A stretch of DNA of 64,000 nucleotides, from NCBI RefSeq assembly GCF_015555045.1, contig NZ_JADNJQ010000010.1:1-64000 (forward strand), given 5' to 3'. Each line of letters opens with the position of its first letter. The stretch's first letter is position 1. The notes below the pieces were generated by a model that saw only the letters and a list, made by a program, of their open reading frames with translations, was not told the origin of the DNA and did not search any database. The stretch comes from Collinsella aerofaciens. Lineage in GTDB: Bacteria > Actinomycetota > Coriobacteriia > Coriobacteriales > Coriobacteriaceae. Both the position numbers and the translations under genes were made by a program. This document shows, in pieces, positions 50,894 to 59,878 of this stretch.

Positions 50894-52172
50894 CGCCGAG
50901 GCCAAGCGCGTCACCTCCATCGCCCGTGCCATCAACTGGAGCTATATGTGGCGCCGCCTGATGGGCTACGTCTGGCTCGATCTGCTGCTGATGGTGATTG
51001 CGGCGGCGATCCTCGTCTATGGATACAACCAGACGCTGCCCGACGACGCGTTTACCGCAGGCTGGATTCCCGGCGCCACCGTTCGCGGCATGTCGCTGAC
51101 GCCCGCGCGCGGCTGGGACCTGGCAACGCTCACCTATACCGTCGAGCTTGCGCGCACCAGCAAGACCTTCCCCCTCGCGCAGGACCTCGTCACGCTATGG
51201 CCTCTCTACCTTGTCGTTGTGGGTTGGCAGGTCATCAGCGTGCTCAACATGCTCGGCGGCGCGAGGCGCGTGCGCCGCACCATGGCGCCGCTCAACGACC
51301 TGGCCTTGCGCGTGGACGAGCTCGGCCGCATGCAGCTCTCCGGCGGCAAGATGGAAACGCTGGAGCAGGCCATCGAGCGCGCAAGCGTCGACTCGCCGAG
51401 CGTCACCACCGGCGACGCCGACCTGGCAAGCATCGAGGTCGCACTCAACCGCCTGCTGCGCCAGATGCAAGAGGCCAAGCTGCAGCAGATGCGCTTTGTC
51501 AACGATGCAAGCCACGAGCTGCGCACGCCCATCGCGGTGATTCAGGGCTACGTAAACATGCTCGACCGCTGGGGCAAAGACGACCCGGACGTGCTGACGG
51601 AATCCATCGCGTCCCTTAAAGCCGAAAGCGAGCACATGCAGGAGCTCGTGGAGCAGCTGCTGTTTTTGGCGCGCGGCGATGCCGGGCGCACGGTCCTGCG
51701 GCGCGCGAATACCAACCTGGCCGCATTGGTCGGCGAGGTATGCGAGGAATCGCAGATGATCGATACCGAGCACACGTATCGGCTGGCGTACGACACCACG
51801 CTTGCCAACGACCCGCGCTGCGACGCATCTGTCGACGTGGCGCTCGTGAAGCAGGCTCTGCGCGTGATCGTGCAAAACGCTGCCAAGTACTCGGGTGCGG
51901 GAACGACCGTCACGTTTGGCATAACGCCCGATGCGGGCACGGGTGCGATCGACATAAGTGTTGAGGACGAGGGCATCGGCATGAACCAGGAATCCGCAGC
52001 CCACGCGTTCGAGCGGTTCTACCGCGCCGACAACGCGCGCGATGCCGGCGCGCAGGGCTCGGGTCTGGGGCTTGCCATTGCCAAGTGGATCGTCGATAGC
52101 CATGGCGGTGTCATTGGCGTGACCTCGGTCGAGGGTGTCGGCAGCCGCTTTACGATTCGCCTGCCACGGTAG
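50877..52172 (+). CDS. Sensor histidine kinase
   Basis: The 431-aa kinase has two membrane helices (about 30-50 and 106-126) enclosing a 55-residue external loop, a HAMP-like region, the phosphorylated His in NDASHELRTPIAVI (about H213), an N box (VIVQNAAKYSG), and G boxes (DEGIGMN, GSGLGLAIAKWIVDSHGG). It is the partner of the regulator just upstream. ATG 50877 has GGGGTGGG upstream. The signal is unknown. Confidence 0.94.
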   Translation: MSAARNAEAKRVTSIARAINWSYMWRRLMGYVWLDLLLMVIAAAILVYGYNQTLPDDAFTAGWIPGATVRGMSLTPARGWDLATLTYTVELARTSKTFPLAQDLVTLWPLYLVVVGWQVISVLNMLGGARRVRRTMAPLNDLALRVDELGRMQLSGGKMETLEQAIERASVDSPSVTTGDADLASIEVALNRLLRQMQEAKLQQMRFVNDASHELRTPIAVIQGYVNMLDRWGKDDPDVLTESIASLKAESEHMQELVEQLLFLARGDAGRTVLRRANTNLAALVGEVCEESQMIDTEHTYRLAYDTTLANDPRCDASVDVALVKQALRVIVQNAAKYSGAGTTVTFGITPDAGTGAIDISVEDEGIGMNQESAAHAFERFYRADNARDAGAQGSGLGLAIAKWIVDSHGGVIGVTSVEGVGSRFTIRLPR

Positions 52173-52191
52173 GAAGCCCCTCGGCATAAAT

Positions 52192-52225
52192 AAAGGGATA
52201 GGGCCACGCGGCTCTATCCCTTTTT
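52192..52225. terminator. Bidirectional terminator after the histidine kinase gene
   Basis: AAAGGGATAG-GCC pairs with GGC-CTATCCCTTT around ACGC; T5 on the plus strand. It serves both converging genes. Confidence 0.92.
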
Positions 52226-52247
52226 GTTAGCTATAGCAGCTTGTGCG

Positions 52248-52622
52248 CTACTCGCGGCACAGGTGCACGGCGAAGCCGGCGAACTCGCGCTTAAAGTACA
52301 CGAGTTTGGTGCCGCCGTCGGGCAGCAGCACGCGCGACTCCTCGTTGACCTCGAGCCCGCGCTCGGCAAACCACTTCTCGGCCGCATCGATGTCGTTGAC
52401 GGCAAAGCCGATGTGGCCCTTAGCGCCTCGACCGTTCTGCTTCATGACCTCGACCAGCGAATCATTGAAGTACGAAACCGGGGTCTCGATGACGGGCAGG
52501 CCCATCATCGTCGAGAACAGCTCCGCGATCTCCAAGGCGTCTGCCGGGTCGGTGGCGTTAATGCCCACATGGGCAACGCGCATGCCAAAGAGCTCGACCG
52601 GATTGGCGTTCTGCTCACTCAT
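52248..52622 (-). CDS. VOC family protein (glyoxalase fold)
   Basis: The 124-aa protein shows the vicinal-oxygen-chelate fold: MRVAHVGINATDPADALEIA at the start with the metal His, KGHIGFAVNDIDAAEKWFAERG and KLVYFKREFAGFAVHLC at the end. The function could be dioxygenase, isomerase or binding protein. It lies 11 nt after an orphan PTS IIB gene, probably in one operon, an unusual pair. Confidence 0.88.
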   Translation of the reverse strand: MSEQNANPVELFGMRVAHVGINATDPADALEIAELFSTMMGLPVIETPVSYFNDSLVEVMKQNGRGAKGHIGFAVNDIDAAEKWFAERGLEVNEESRVLLPDGGTKLVYFKREFAGFAVHLCRE

Positions 52623-52633
52623 GCAGTCAGCGC

Positions 52634-52921
52634 CTACTGAGCCATGACGCCGAGGACGGCCTTCTCGGCAGCGACGCGGTTCATGCCGGTCATGAAGGGC
52701 ACGCCGCTCACGTACGGGCAGGTGAGACCCTCGGGGGCAACGGTGGTGGCGATCAGCAGGTCAGCGCCCTCGTCGCAGTAATCCTTGGCCTCGGAGATGG
52801 CGCACTGCACGATCTCATACTTGCCGGCATAACCGTTGGCGTCGAGCAGGGTGGCGACCTTCTGGGCAACGAGCGTGGAAGTAGCAGCGCCAGCACCGCA
52901 AGCCAAAACGATCTTCTTCAT
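52634..52921 (-). CDS. Orphan PTS galactitol-type IIB component
   Basis: The 95-aa protein has the phosphocysteine motif VLACGAGAATSTLVAQKV of GatB-like IIB proteins. No IIA or IIC gene is near, so the permease must be elsewhere or the protein has a regulatory role. GGGAG precedes the ATG. It shares a transcript with a VOC gene. Confidence 0.9.
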   Translation of the reverse strand: MKKIVLACGAGAATSTLVAQKVATLLDANGYAGKYEIVQCAISEAKDYCDEGADLLIATTVAPEGLTCPYVSGVPFMTGMNRVAAEKAVLGVMAQ

Positions 52922-53084
52922 AGGTAATGTCTCCCTTCATGGTTTACTTTAGGTAAGTGTACCGCAGCGAGCGATGTCACTCGGCCTCGATGAGCTTTTA
53001 TGCCAGTTTGCTTGCGCGCTGCGTATAATACATCCAGTACGTGTTGTCATACCGCTCGCTTTATGAGCGACTAAGGACCCTAAT

Positions 53085-53708
53085 ATGCCCGATTCCCGCA
53101 CACTCTGGACCGCCGTCGTTATCATCTGCATCGCCGTGTCGGTGTTCTTTAGCGTCAAAAAACGCACCACGTTTAAGCGCCTGCAGCAGCTCATGGCCGC
53201 CAAGCAGTGGGACGAGTTCGATCGTTTGCTCGACGGCAAACTCACCAGCATGCTGTACCCGCGCTACAACCGCGACTACCTGCGCCTGAACTCCTATCTG
53301 CTGCGCGAGGACCACGAGCGCGCCAGCGAGATGTTCGACCTGCTGCTGGGACTCAACCTGCCCAAGATGCAGCGCGTCGACCTGGTCATTAAGGCCTTTA
53401 ACTACTACGTTGGCCAGGAGGACCGCAAAAAGTCCAAGGAGCTCCTGCACGAGATCAAGGGCTTTGAGGGCGGTCAGGCCGAGGCAGTCGCGCACGAGTG
53501 CCAGCTGATGTACGACACGATGATCCTCAAGCGCCACAACGACATTCCCGAGCTGGAGCGCATGCTCGAGGAGGCCGGCGACGATAAGGTTAAGAGTTGC
53601 CGCTTGGAGTACCTGTTGGCCCTGCAGTACAAGAACAAAGGCGACGAAGCCAAGTTCCAGGAGTTCCTGGAGAAGTCGGGCCAACACTCGATGGCCGTCA
53701 ACGCGTAA
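53085..53708 (+). CDS. Membrane-anchored TPR-like protein of unknown function
   Basis: The 207-aa protein has one N-terminal membrane helix (TAVVIICIAVSVFFSVKK) followed by an all-helical region with tetratricopeptide-like repeats (RLLDGKLTSML, YLLREDHERASEMFDLLLGL, FNYYVGQEDRKKSKELLHEI, LALQYKNKGDEAKFQEFL). It likely faces the cytoplasm and binds a partner. I recognise no named family. AAGGA precedes the ATG. tRNA-Leu follows 31 nt downstream. Confidence 0.8.
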   Translation: MPDSRTLWTAVVIICIAVSVFFSVKKRTTFKRLQQLMAAKQWDEFDRLLDGKLTSMLYPRYNRDYLRLNSYLLREDHERASEMFDLLLGLNLPKMQRVDLVIKAFNYYVGQEDRKKSKELLHEIKGFEGGQAEAVAHECQLMYDTMILKRHNDIPELERMLEEAGDDKVKSCRLEYLLALQYKNKGDEAKFQEFLEKSGQHSMAVNA

Positions 53709-53739
53709 CGGACGGCTTGTGCTAGACTTCTAGTCTCAC

Positions 53740-53824
53740 GGGGGCGTGGCGGAATTGGCATACGCAGGAGACTTAAAATCTCTCGCCGCAAGGATTGTGG
53801 GTTCGAGTCCCACCGCCCCTACCA
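53740..53824 (+). tRNA. tRNA-Leu (TAA anticodon)
   Basis: The acceptor stem GGGGGCG/CGCCCCT (first pair G-T), D arm with GGCGGAATTGGCA, anticodon loop CTTAAAA (anticodon TAA at 53774-53776), a long variable arm as in class II tRNAs, T arm with GGTTCGAGTCC and an encoded CCA end. It stands in one copy; its last 18 nt are repeated at 54004-54021. Confidence 0.96.
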
Positions 53825-53892
53825 TGTGATTGCTTGCGAGCCCGTGTTCCCCAGGGATGCGGGCTCGCTTCTTTTAGATGCCGGTGGGACTC
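53807..53892 (+). repeat. tRNA-Leu 3' end plus terminator, copy A
   Basis: GTCCCACCGCCCCTACCAT (53807-53825) and the following terminator, up to GGTGGGACTC, recur at 54004-54088 with about 80 per cent identity. The part GGTGGGACTCGAACCC (53883-53898) is the reverse complement of the tRNA T arm. Confidence 0.85.
53836..53875 (+). terminator. Terminator of tRNA-Leu
   Basis: GCGAGCCCG pairs with CGGGCTCGC, followed by TTCTTTT. Confidence 0.9.
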
Positions 53893-54003
53893 GAACCCGC
53901 GAGGGGGCGAGCGTTAAGCGGACGCGCAGCGTCCGTAGCGAGCCGGCGAGGGCGCCGACAGGCGGCCGAAGCCGGTGCGTATTTGCGCAGCAAATGCGCG
54001 GAC

Positions 54004-54088
54004 GTCCCACCGCCCCTACCATATGGAGCTTTCGAGCCTGTGTCCCCAAGGGATGCGGGCTCGTTTCTTTTAGATGCCGGTGGGACTC
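54004..54088 (+). repeat. tRNA-Leu 3' end plus terminator, copy B
   Basis: The first 19 nt are identical to copy A; the terminator stem CGAGCCTG/CGGGCTCG is followed by TTTCTTTT. It has no tRNA 5' part, as expected for an attachment-site-like remnant or a local duplication. Confidence 0.85.
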
Positions 54089-54089
54089 T

Positions 54090-54158
54090 AAGCTGCGGTG
54101 GAATAGATCCTGTTTATACCGTTTACCGGCCCATTTAGGAACTATTTCACCGCAACTT
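54090..54158. repeat. GGTGAAATAG palindrome, degenerate copy
   Basis: Arms AAGCTGCGGTGGAATAG and CTATTTCACCGCAACTT pair with two mismatches. The arm word is that of 5849-5917, but the GGGAC core is eroded (GATCC on one side, GGAAC on the other). Confidence 0.75.
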
Positions 54159-54160
54159 AT

Positions 54161-55162
54161 TTAGAGGGTACTGAGCTCTGGGGTCCAGCCGATGGTGGGG
54201 GCGGCGCCGTCGAGAGTCTCGTTGATGGTGGCGGCCATGCCGGCGAGTAAGCTGTTCTCGCTTACAGTGAGCGTCTTGTAGCCGCCGGCACGCATGAGCT
54301 CGCGAATTACCACGGCGCCAGCCAAGATCACGCCCGCGCGTTTGGGCTGCACACCCGGTAGCGCGGCGATGCTGTCCGCGTCCAGCGTGGACATGCGCTC
54401 GATAGCGGCCGAGACCCGCTCCAGCGAAAGCTCGCGCAGGTGCACGAAGCTCGAATCATACGGCTCCAGCTCGTGGACCAGAGCCACCAGCGTAGTCACC
54501 GTGCCGCCCACTGCGACCAAGCGTTCGGCGCGCTCAAAGTCGACAGGCAGACTCTCAAAGTAGCCCGCAAACTGCTCGTTTGCCCATGCGGCAGCGGCAG
54601 CAAGCTCGCCGTCCGCAGGCGGCAGCGCCGAGAAAAACCGCTCCGTCACACGGCGGCAGCCAATGTCCAGCGAGCGCGTCCCTTCTAGCGCAAAGACGCC
54701 ACGCTCCGGCGCATAGACGCCCGTCGCGAGCTCCGTGGATCCGCCACCCGAATCGGCAACAATAATGCGCTCGCCGGCAAAGTCGTGCGCCACGCCAAAA
54801 AACGTCAGGCGTGCCTCGACCTCGCCCGGAATCACCTGCGGTTCGAGCCCCAGCTCACGCAGGCCGTCCAGCAGCAGGGCGGCATTGGACGCATCGCGCG
54901 CGGCGCTCGTGCACGTGGTGCAGATGCACACGGCCCCAAAGGCACGGGCCTCGTCCACAAACATCCGGCACGCAGCGAGCACGCGCTCGACAGCCGCCTC
55001 GCAAAAGCGACCTGTCGCGTCGACGCCCTCGCCCAGATCGGTAATCTCGGTATGCTTGGACGATTCCACGATCGCCCCGCCCTCGACCTGGGCCAACACC
55101 AGTCGCGACGACACCGTTCCCAGGTCGATCGCGGCTACCTTATAGCGTTTGCAATCTGCCAT
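54161..55162 (-). CDS. ppx: Exopolyphosphatase, Ppx/GppA family
   Basis: The 333-aa ASKHA-fold protein has AAIDLGTVSSRLVLAQ, CTTCTSAARDASN, VADSGGGSTELATG and the later VAVGGTVTTLVAL. Only the Ppx-GppA domain is present, without the HD domain found in long forms. It would degrade polyphosphate or pppGpp. The usual DIGTNS is DLGTVS here. GGAGGGG precedes ATG 55162. It starts 20 nt after the FtsB-like gene and likely shares its transcript. Confidence 0.93.
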   Translation of the reverse strand: MADCKRYKVAAIDLGTVSSRLVLAQVEGGAIVESSKHTEITDLGEGVDATGRFCEAAVERVLAACRMFVDEARAFGAVCICTTCTSAARDASNAALLLDGLRELGLEPQVIPGEVEARLTFFGVAHDFAGERIIVADSGGGSTELATGVYAPERGVFALEGTRSLDIGCRRVTERFFSALPPADGELAAAAAWANEQFAGYFESLPVDFERAERLVAVGGTVTTLVALVHELEPYDSSFVHLRELSLERVSAAIERMSTLDADSIAALPGVQPKRAGVILAGAVVIRELMRAGGYKTLTVSENSLLAGMAATINETLDGAAPTIGWTPELSTL

Positions 55163-55182
55163 TGCAGGCTCCCCTCCGGGCG

Positions 55183-55944
55183 CTATTTGCCGTTGGACAC
55201 GACCGTCTGGCCCTCGACACCGTTAAACCCAAACAGCATGTCGAGCGCCTGGATGTACCACGGGGCGTCCTTACCGACTTCTTCGATTTCCTTGGCAACT
55301 TCGCTGGCCTTCTTGGCGTTCGACGACTTCTTGCTCGAAGACGAATCCGAATCGTCGTCCAGGCCCTGCACTTCAATCCTCTTCTCGCCGGGCATCACCA
55401 GGCCCAAGTCCTCGGATGCCGCGTCCTTGATACCCTCCTCCGAGAGCAGCTTGTCGACGCTTTTTTGCAGCTCATCATTGTATTGCTGACGAATCTCGAC
55501 CTGCTTGGCCAAGATATCGCTCGAACGCTTTGCCACATACAGGTCGCGCACGGGGAAATACAGGCTCACGAGCACCAGGGCAACGACAATGCCGATGAAT
55601 AGCCCTCGCTGGGGACCGTGGGTAAAGTCGTAGATTGCCTTGATCACCGCGTTGTCGTTGGCGTAGTGCATAAAGTCCGAACCCGAAAGACGGCTTGAGG
55701 GACGGCGCGGCTTGTCGGACGCCTGGGTCGAAGGGCGCGACGCATGCGCGGAACGCGATGGGCGCACCGGACTATCCGAGGAACTATTTGGCTGAACATT
55801 GGGATGCGAAGTCGCCGGCGAGCTATACCTGGAGCGATCAGCACCAGCATAACCAGACCCGCCAAGCTGCGCGGTACGCGCACGACGAGGCGACGGCTCA
55901 CGCGAACCGGCGGAATAGTACCTGTTATCGTAAATCTGATCCAT
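55183..55944 (-). CDS. Septum formation initiator (FtsB/DivIC)-like protein
   Basis: The 253-aa protein has a long disordered basic/Ser-rich N-terminus (1-90), one membrane helix (about 114-131), then a coiled coil (about 138-168) of the DivIC/FtsB type. The C-terminal part has an acidic Ser run. Such proteins help assemble the division machinery. ATG 55944 has AAGG upstream. Order eno, ftsB-like, ppx is common in Actinomycetota, which supports the call. Confidence 0.88.
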   Translation of the reverse strand: MDQIYDNRYYSAGSREPSPRRARTAQLGGSGYAGADRSRYSSPATSHPNVQPNSSSDSPVRPSRSAHASRPSTQASDKPRRPSSRLSGSDFMHYANDNAVIKAIYDFTHGPQRGLFIGIVVALVLVSLYFPVRDLYVAKRSSDILAKQVEIRQQYNDELQKSVDKLLSEEGIKDAASEDLGLVMPGEKRIEVQGLDDDSDSSSSKKSSNAKKASEVAKEIEEVGKDAPWYIQALDMLFGFNGVEGQTVVSNGK

Positions 55945-56035
55945 GTGCGCCTTGTGCGGTTGAGGTTTGTTTGCGCTAAGTCCTTTAGTTATAGCACGAG
56001 CGCGCGCAACGCCTTCGGCGGCCCTTGCTCGACAT

Positions 56036-56067
56036 AAAAAAGGCGCTGAGCCATATGGCCCAGCGCC
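56036..56067 (-). terminator. Terminator of eno
   Basis: GGCGCTG-GCCAT pairs with ATGGC-CAGCGCC, with T6 following on the minus strand. Confidence 0.93.
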
Positions 56068-56140
56068 CAATGGTGCTCAACAGTGCCCGGCGGAAGCGAG
56101 GCGAATCCGAGTCAGCCCCGCCCCCGCGAGCACCACTTGT

Positions 56141-57442
<1,302 letters not shown>

Positions 57443-57532
57443 TCACTTGGAAACGGATTGAATGCTTGGCGACACGGCTTGCACGCTGCAGCGGCGCGCA
57501 GGTTCATAAGTTAGCCTTGTCGCACTTTTTGC

Positions 57533-57562
57533 ATTATGCCCTAAGTTAGCCAAGGGATACAA
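57533..57562 (-). promoter_or_regulatory. Candidate eno promoter
   Basis: Minus-strand TTGTAT (57557-57562) and CATAAT (57533-57538), 18 nt apart, about 100 nt before the start. Confidence 0.5.
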
Positions 57563-57564
57563 TC

Positions 57565-57614
57565 TTTTTATAAAAATAATGGGAGCAATGGGACAAGTCC
57601 GTCCCGTCGCTCCC
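57565..57614 (-). terminator. Terminator of mazG
   Basis: GGGAGC-GGGAC pairs with GTCCC-GCTCCC around AAGTCC, with ATTATTTTTAT following on the minus strand, just before the eno promoter. Confidence 0.85.
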
Positions 57615-57621
57615 GCGGTTA

Positions 57622-58482
57622 TTACTCCCCTGCCTTTGCGACATCCCAGAGGTCGTTGAGGCCATGGGTCGAAAGCTCGGCAAGATCCACGTGGGCATCG
57701 GCCGCCATCTGCTCCATTGCGGCCCAGCGGCGACGGAACTTGGCCGTGCTCGCGCGCAGGGCGCTCTCGGCGTCAATCCCCTCTTTGCGCGCAACGTTGA
57801 CTAGGGCAAAGAGCAAGTCGCCAAACTCCATCTCGCGCTCGGGCGAGCCGGGCTCCTCGGCCTCAAACTCGGCACGCTCCTCTGCTACCTCGTCCCACAC
57901 ATCCTGGACCGTCTCCCATTCAAAGCCCACGGCAGCCGCCTTGCGCGACACCTTCTGCGCCTGCATCAGCGCCGGCAGATGCGTGGGCACGCCGTCGAGC
58001 AGGCCCTCGGGCGCAGCCTCGCCTGCTGCCACGGCCTTGTCCTTGGCAGCCTTCTCGGCAAGCTTAACCTCGTCCCAGATCTTGAGCACCTCGTCGGAGT
58101 TATCGGCGTCCGCATCGCCAAACACGTGTGGGTGGCGGCGAATGAGCTTGGCGTCGATATCGCGCGCCACATCGGCCAGCGTAAACTCACCGGCGTCCGC
58201 CGCAATCTGCGCATGCAGCACCACCTGCATGAGCACGTCGCCCAGCTCCTCGCGCAGATGCGCGGCATCATCGGCCTCGATGCAATCGAGCGCCTCGTAG
58301 GCTTCCTCAATCATGTTCTTGCCGATGCTCTGATGCGTCTGTTCGCGGTCCCACGGGCAGCCGTCGGGCTGACGCAGGCGCCAAATGGTCTGCACCAGAT
58401 GCTGCAGCTCGGCCGATGCATCCACCAGCGTGGACAGATCGCGCGAGCCCTCGGCATTTTGCTGAGCCATGTGCTGCGCCAT
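57622..58482 (-). CDS. mazG: Nucleoside triphosphate pyrophosphohydrolase MazG
   Basis: The 286-aa protein has two MazG domains: the first with PDGCPWDREQTHQSIG and EEAYEALDCIE...LREELGDVLMQVVLHAQ (EExxE and ExxD metal motifs), the second with EERAEFEAEEP and EMEFGDLLFALVNVAR. It hydrolyses NTPs to NMP and pyrophosphate, cleaning the pool and tuning ppGpp. Ser/Glu-rich loop between domains. ATG 58482 has GGAGGAGG and lies 3 nt after the yfcE stop, so the genes are cotranscribed. Confidence 0.95.
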   Translation of the reverse strand: MAQHMAQQNAEGSRDLSTLVDASAELQHLVQTIWRLRQPDGCPWDREQTHQSIGKNMIEEAYEALDCIEADDAAHLREELGDVLMQVVLHAQIAADAGEFTLADVARDIDAKLIRRHPHVFGDADADNSDEVLKIWDEVKLAEKAAKDKAVAAGEAAPEGLLDGVPTHLPALMQAQKVSRKAAAVGFEWETVQDVWDEVAEERAEFEAEEPGSPEREMEFGDLLFALVNVARKEGIDAESALRASTAKFRRRWAAMEQMAADAHVDLAELSTHGLNDLWDVAKAGE

Positions 58483-58484
58483 GG

Positions 58485-59033
58485 TTAGTCCTCCTCCATG
58501 ATCACGTGGCGGAACGCGCCGCCCTCGTAGATGCCGTAGCTGTGCGAGCCGTCCTTGGGAATGCTCACGCTGCCGGGGTTGAAGAGCCGCAGGCCCGGGT
58601 GCGCGGCGCTCTCCTCGTTGACCTTGATGTGCGTGTGGCCGTAGACGAGCGCGGAGCCCTCGGGCAGCGCGGGCGCGTGGTCGACGCTGTTGTGCATGCC
58701 GGCGCCAAAGACGTGGCCGTGCGTCAGGAACAGCTCGCGACCGGTCTCGTCGAACAGCGTGGCGTAGTCGGCCATGAGGGGGAAGTCGAGGACCATCTGG
58801 TCGACCTCGGCATCGCAGTTGCCGCGGACGGCGATGATGCGGTCGGCCAGGGCGTTGAGCAGCGGGATTACGCGCTTGGGGGCGTAGTCGCGCGGCAGGT
58901 CGTTGCGCGGACCGTGATAGAGCAGGTCGCCCAGCAGGACGATGCGGTCGGGCTGCTCGGACTCGATGGCGGCGACCAGGCGCTCAGTCCAATATGCCGA
59001 ACCGTGGATGTCGGAAGCGATAAGGTATTTCAT
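58485..59033 (-). CDS. yfcE: YfcE-like phosphodiesterase
   Basis: The 182-aa phosphoesterase has SDIHGSAYW, LLGDLLYHGPRN, AVRGNCDAEVD, FLTHGHVFG and VYGHTHI. YfcE hydrolyses phosphodiester model substrates; its physiological substrate is unknown. ATG 59033 has AAGGAA upstream; a frame from 59099 adds non-conserved residues. It is followed at once by mazG. Confidence 0.93.
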   Translation of the reverse strand: MKYLIASDIHGSAYWTERLVAAIESEQPDRIVLLGDLLYHGPRNDLPRDYAPKRVIPLLNALADRIIAVRGNCDAEVDQMVLDFPLMADYATLFDETGRELFLTHGHVFGAGMHNSVDHAPALPEGSALVYGHTHIKVNEESAAHPGLRLFNPGSVSIPKDGSHSYGIYEGGAFRHVIMEED

Positions 59034-59091
59034 GGGAAGTTCCTTTCGGATGGGGTTGATGTGGCCGGGCGCGGCGCGTCGCTCGGCCGTG

Positions 59092-59577
59092 TTACTCAAA
59101 TCGCAGTGCCACGGCTTGTGCCGCCTGCATCACGCGCTGGAGCGGCACGTTATGCTCGCGAGCGAGGCGGGAGCAGTCTTCGTACTCGGGCGCCGCACGC
59201 TCACTACCGTCGGGCAGGGTCGCCACCTTGACGGACACCTCGCCCCATGGCGTTGTTACGCGCTCAAAGCGGCGTGGTAGGCAAACGCGCTCCATAACCT
59301 GGCGGCGGATGCCATTGGTCGTGGTTTCCAAAAAGATAATCGTCTGTAGGCGCTCGATATCCTCGTGGGTACAGATTACCTGCAGCTGCCAGCCGGGACG
59401 GCCCTTCTTGCAATAGAGGGGCAGCCAGTGCACCTCGCGCGCACCGGCCTCGCGCAGGCGGTCGGCGGCGTAGGCGAGCACCTCGGGCGACGCGTCGTCG
59501 ATATCGCATTCCAGCTTGACGATGGTCTCGGGCGCATCGGTCTCGCGGGACAGCGGAGATTTGCTATCGCATGGCAT
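59092..59577 (-). CDS. LarC C-terminal domain (LarC2-like) nickel insertion protein
   Basis: The 161-aa protein matches the C-terminal half of LarC: KLECDIDDASPEVLAYAADRL, the GAREVHWLPLYCKKGRPG strand and ERVTTPWGEVSVKVA. LarC loads nickel into the pincer cofactor of lactate racemase. In many bacteria the two halves are on one frame or joined by frameshift; here the N-terminal half is absent. ATG 59577 has AAAGGAG 8 nt upstream, so it is a stand-alone gene. No larA, larB or larE lies near. Confidence 0.85.
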   Translation of the reverse strand: MPCDSKSPLSRETDAPETIVKLECDIDDASPEVLAYAADRLREAGAREVHWLPLYCKKGRPGWQLQVICTHEDIERLQTIIFLETTTNGIRRQVMERVCLPRRFERVTTPWGEVSVKVATLPDGSERAAPEYEDCSRLAREHNVPLQRVMQAAQAVALRFE

Positions 59578-59683
59578 ACGGTCCGACTCCTTTCCGCACG
59601 GGCTCGTTTTGTTCATCCAAACGCTAGCACATCGGACGTGGCACAGGCGTGACTTTCGTCCGTCGCCGCCCTCGCCCCTATCC

Positions 59684-59748
59684 AAACATGTACATCAGCC
59701 TCCAAACATGTCATTTTCTGCAGCTTTTGGAGGCTGATGTACATGTTT
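59684..59748. repeat. Perfect 23-bp hairpin
   Basis: Arms 59684-59706 and 59726-59748 are exact complements (word AAACATGTACATCAGCCTCC at the start) around a 19-nt loop. The loop repeats part of the arm (CATGT). It lies between the LarC2-like gene and the divergent histidinol phosphatase, nearer the former. It has no terminator T run on the gene's downstream side, as it is upstream of both genes. Confidence 0.9.
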
Positions 59749-59878
59749 TGAGAGCGCAAGCGAGGCCGCGCCGCGCACCGCACAGCCTTTCCAATCGATT
59801 TCGAGCTCCGGCGTGCCCGGCGTGTTAAAAGCTACACCATTACAATGGAGCGGATTCGCTTGACGCAAAGGAGCTGCC

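Larger units (their letters stand above)
53825..54160. other. 336-nt spacer downstream of tRNA-Leu
   Basis: No gene. It holds the tRNA terminator, a 105-nt GC-rich segment with small hairpins (GCGGACG/CGTCCG and GCGCA/TGCGC), the second copy of the tRNA end and terminator, and a GGGAC-related palindrome before ppx. Confidence 0.75.

Noticed and set aside
53878-54138. Open frame in the tRNA-Leu downstream repeats
   Set aside because: It is formed by duplicated tRNA and terminator sequence and has no ribosome site.
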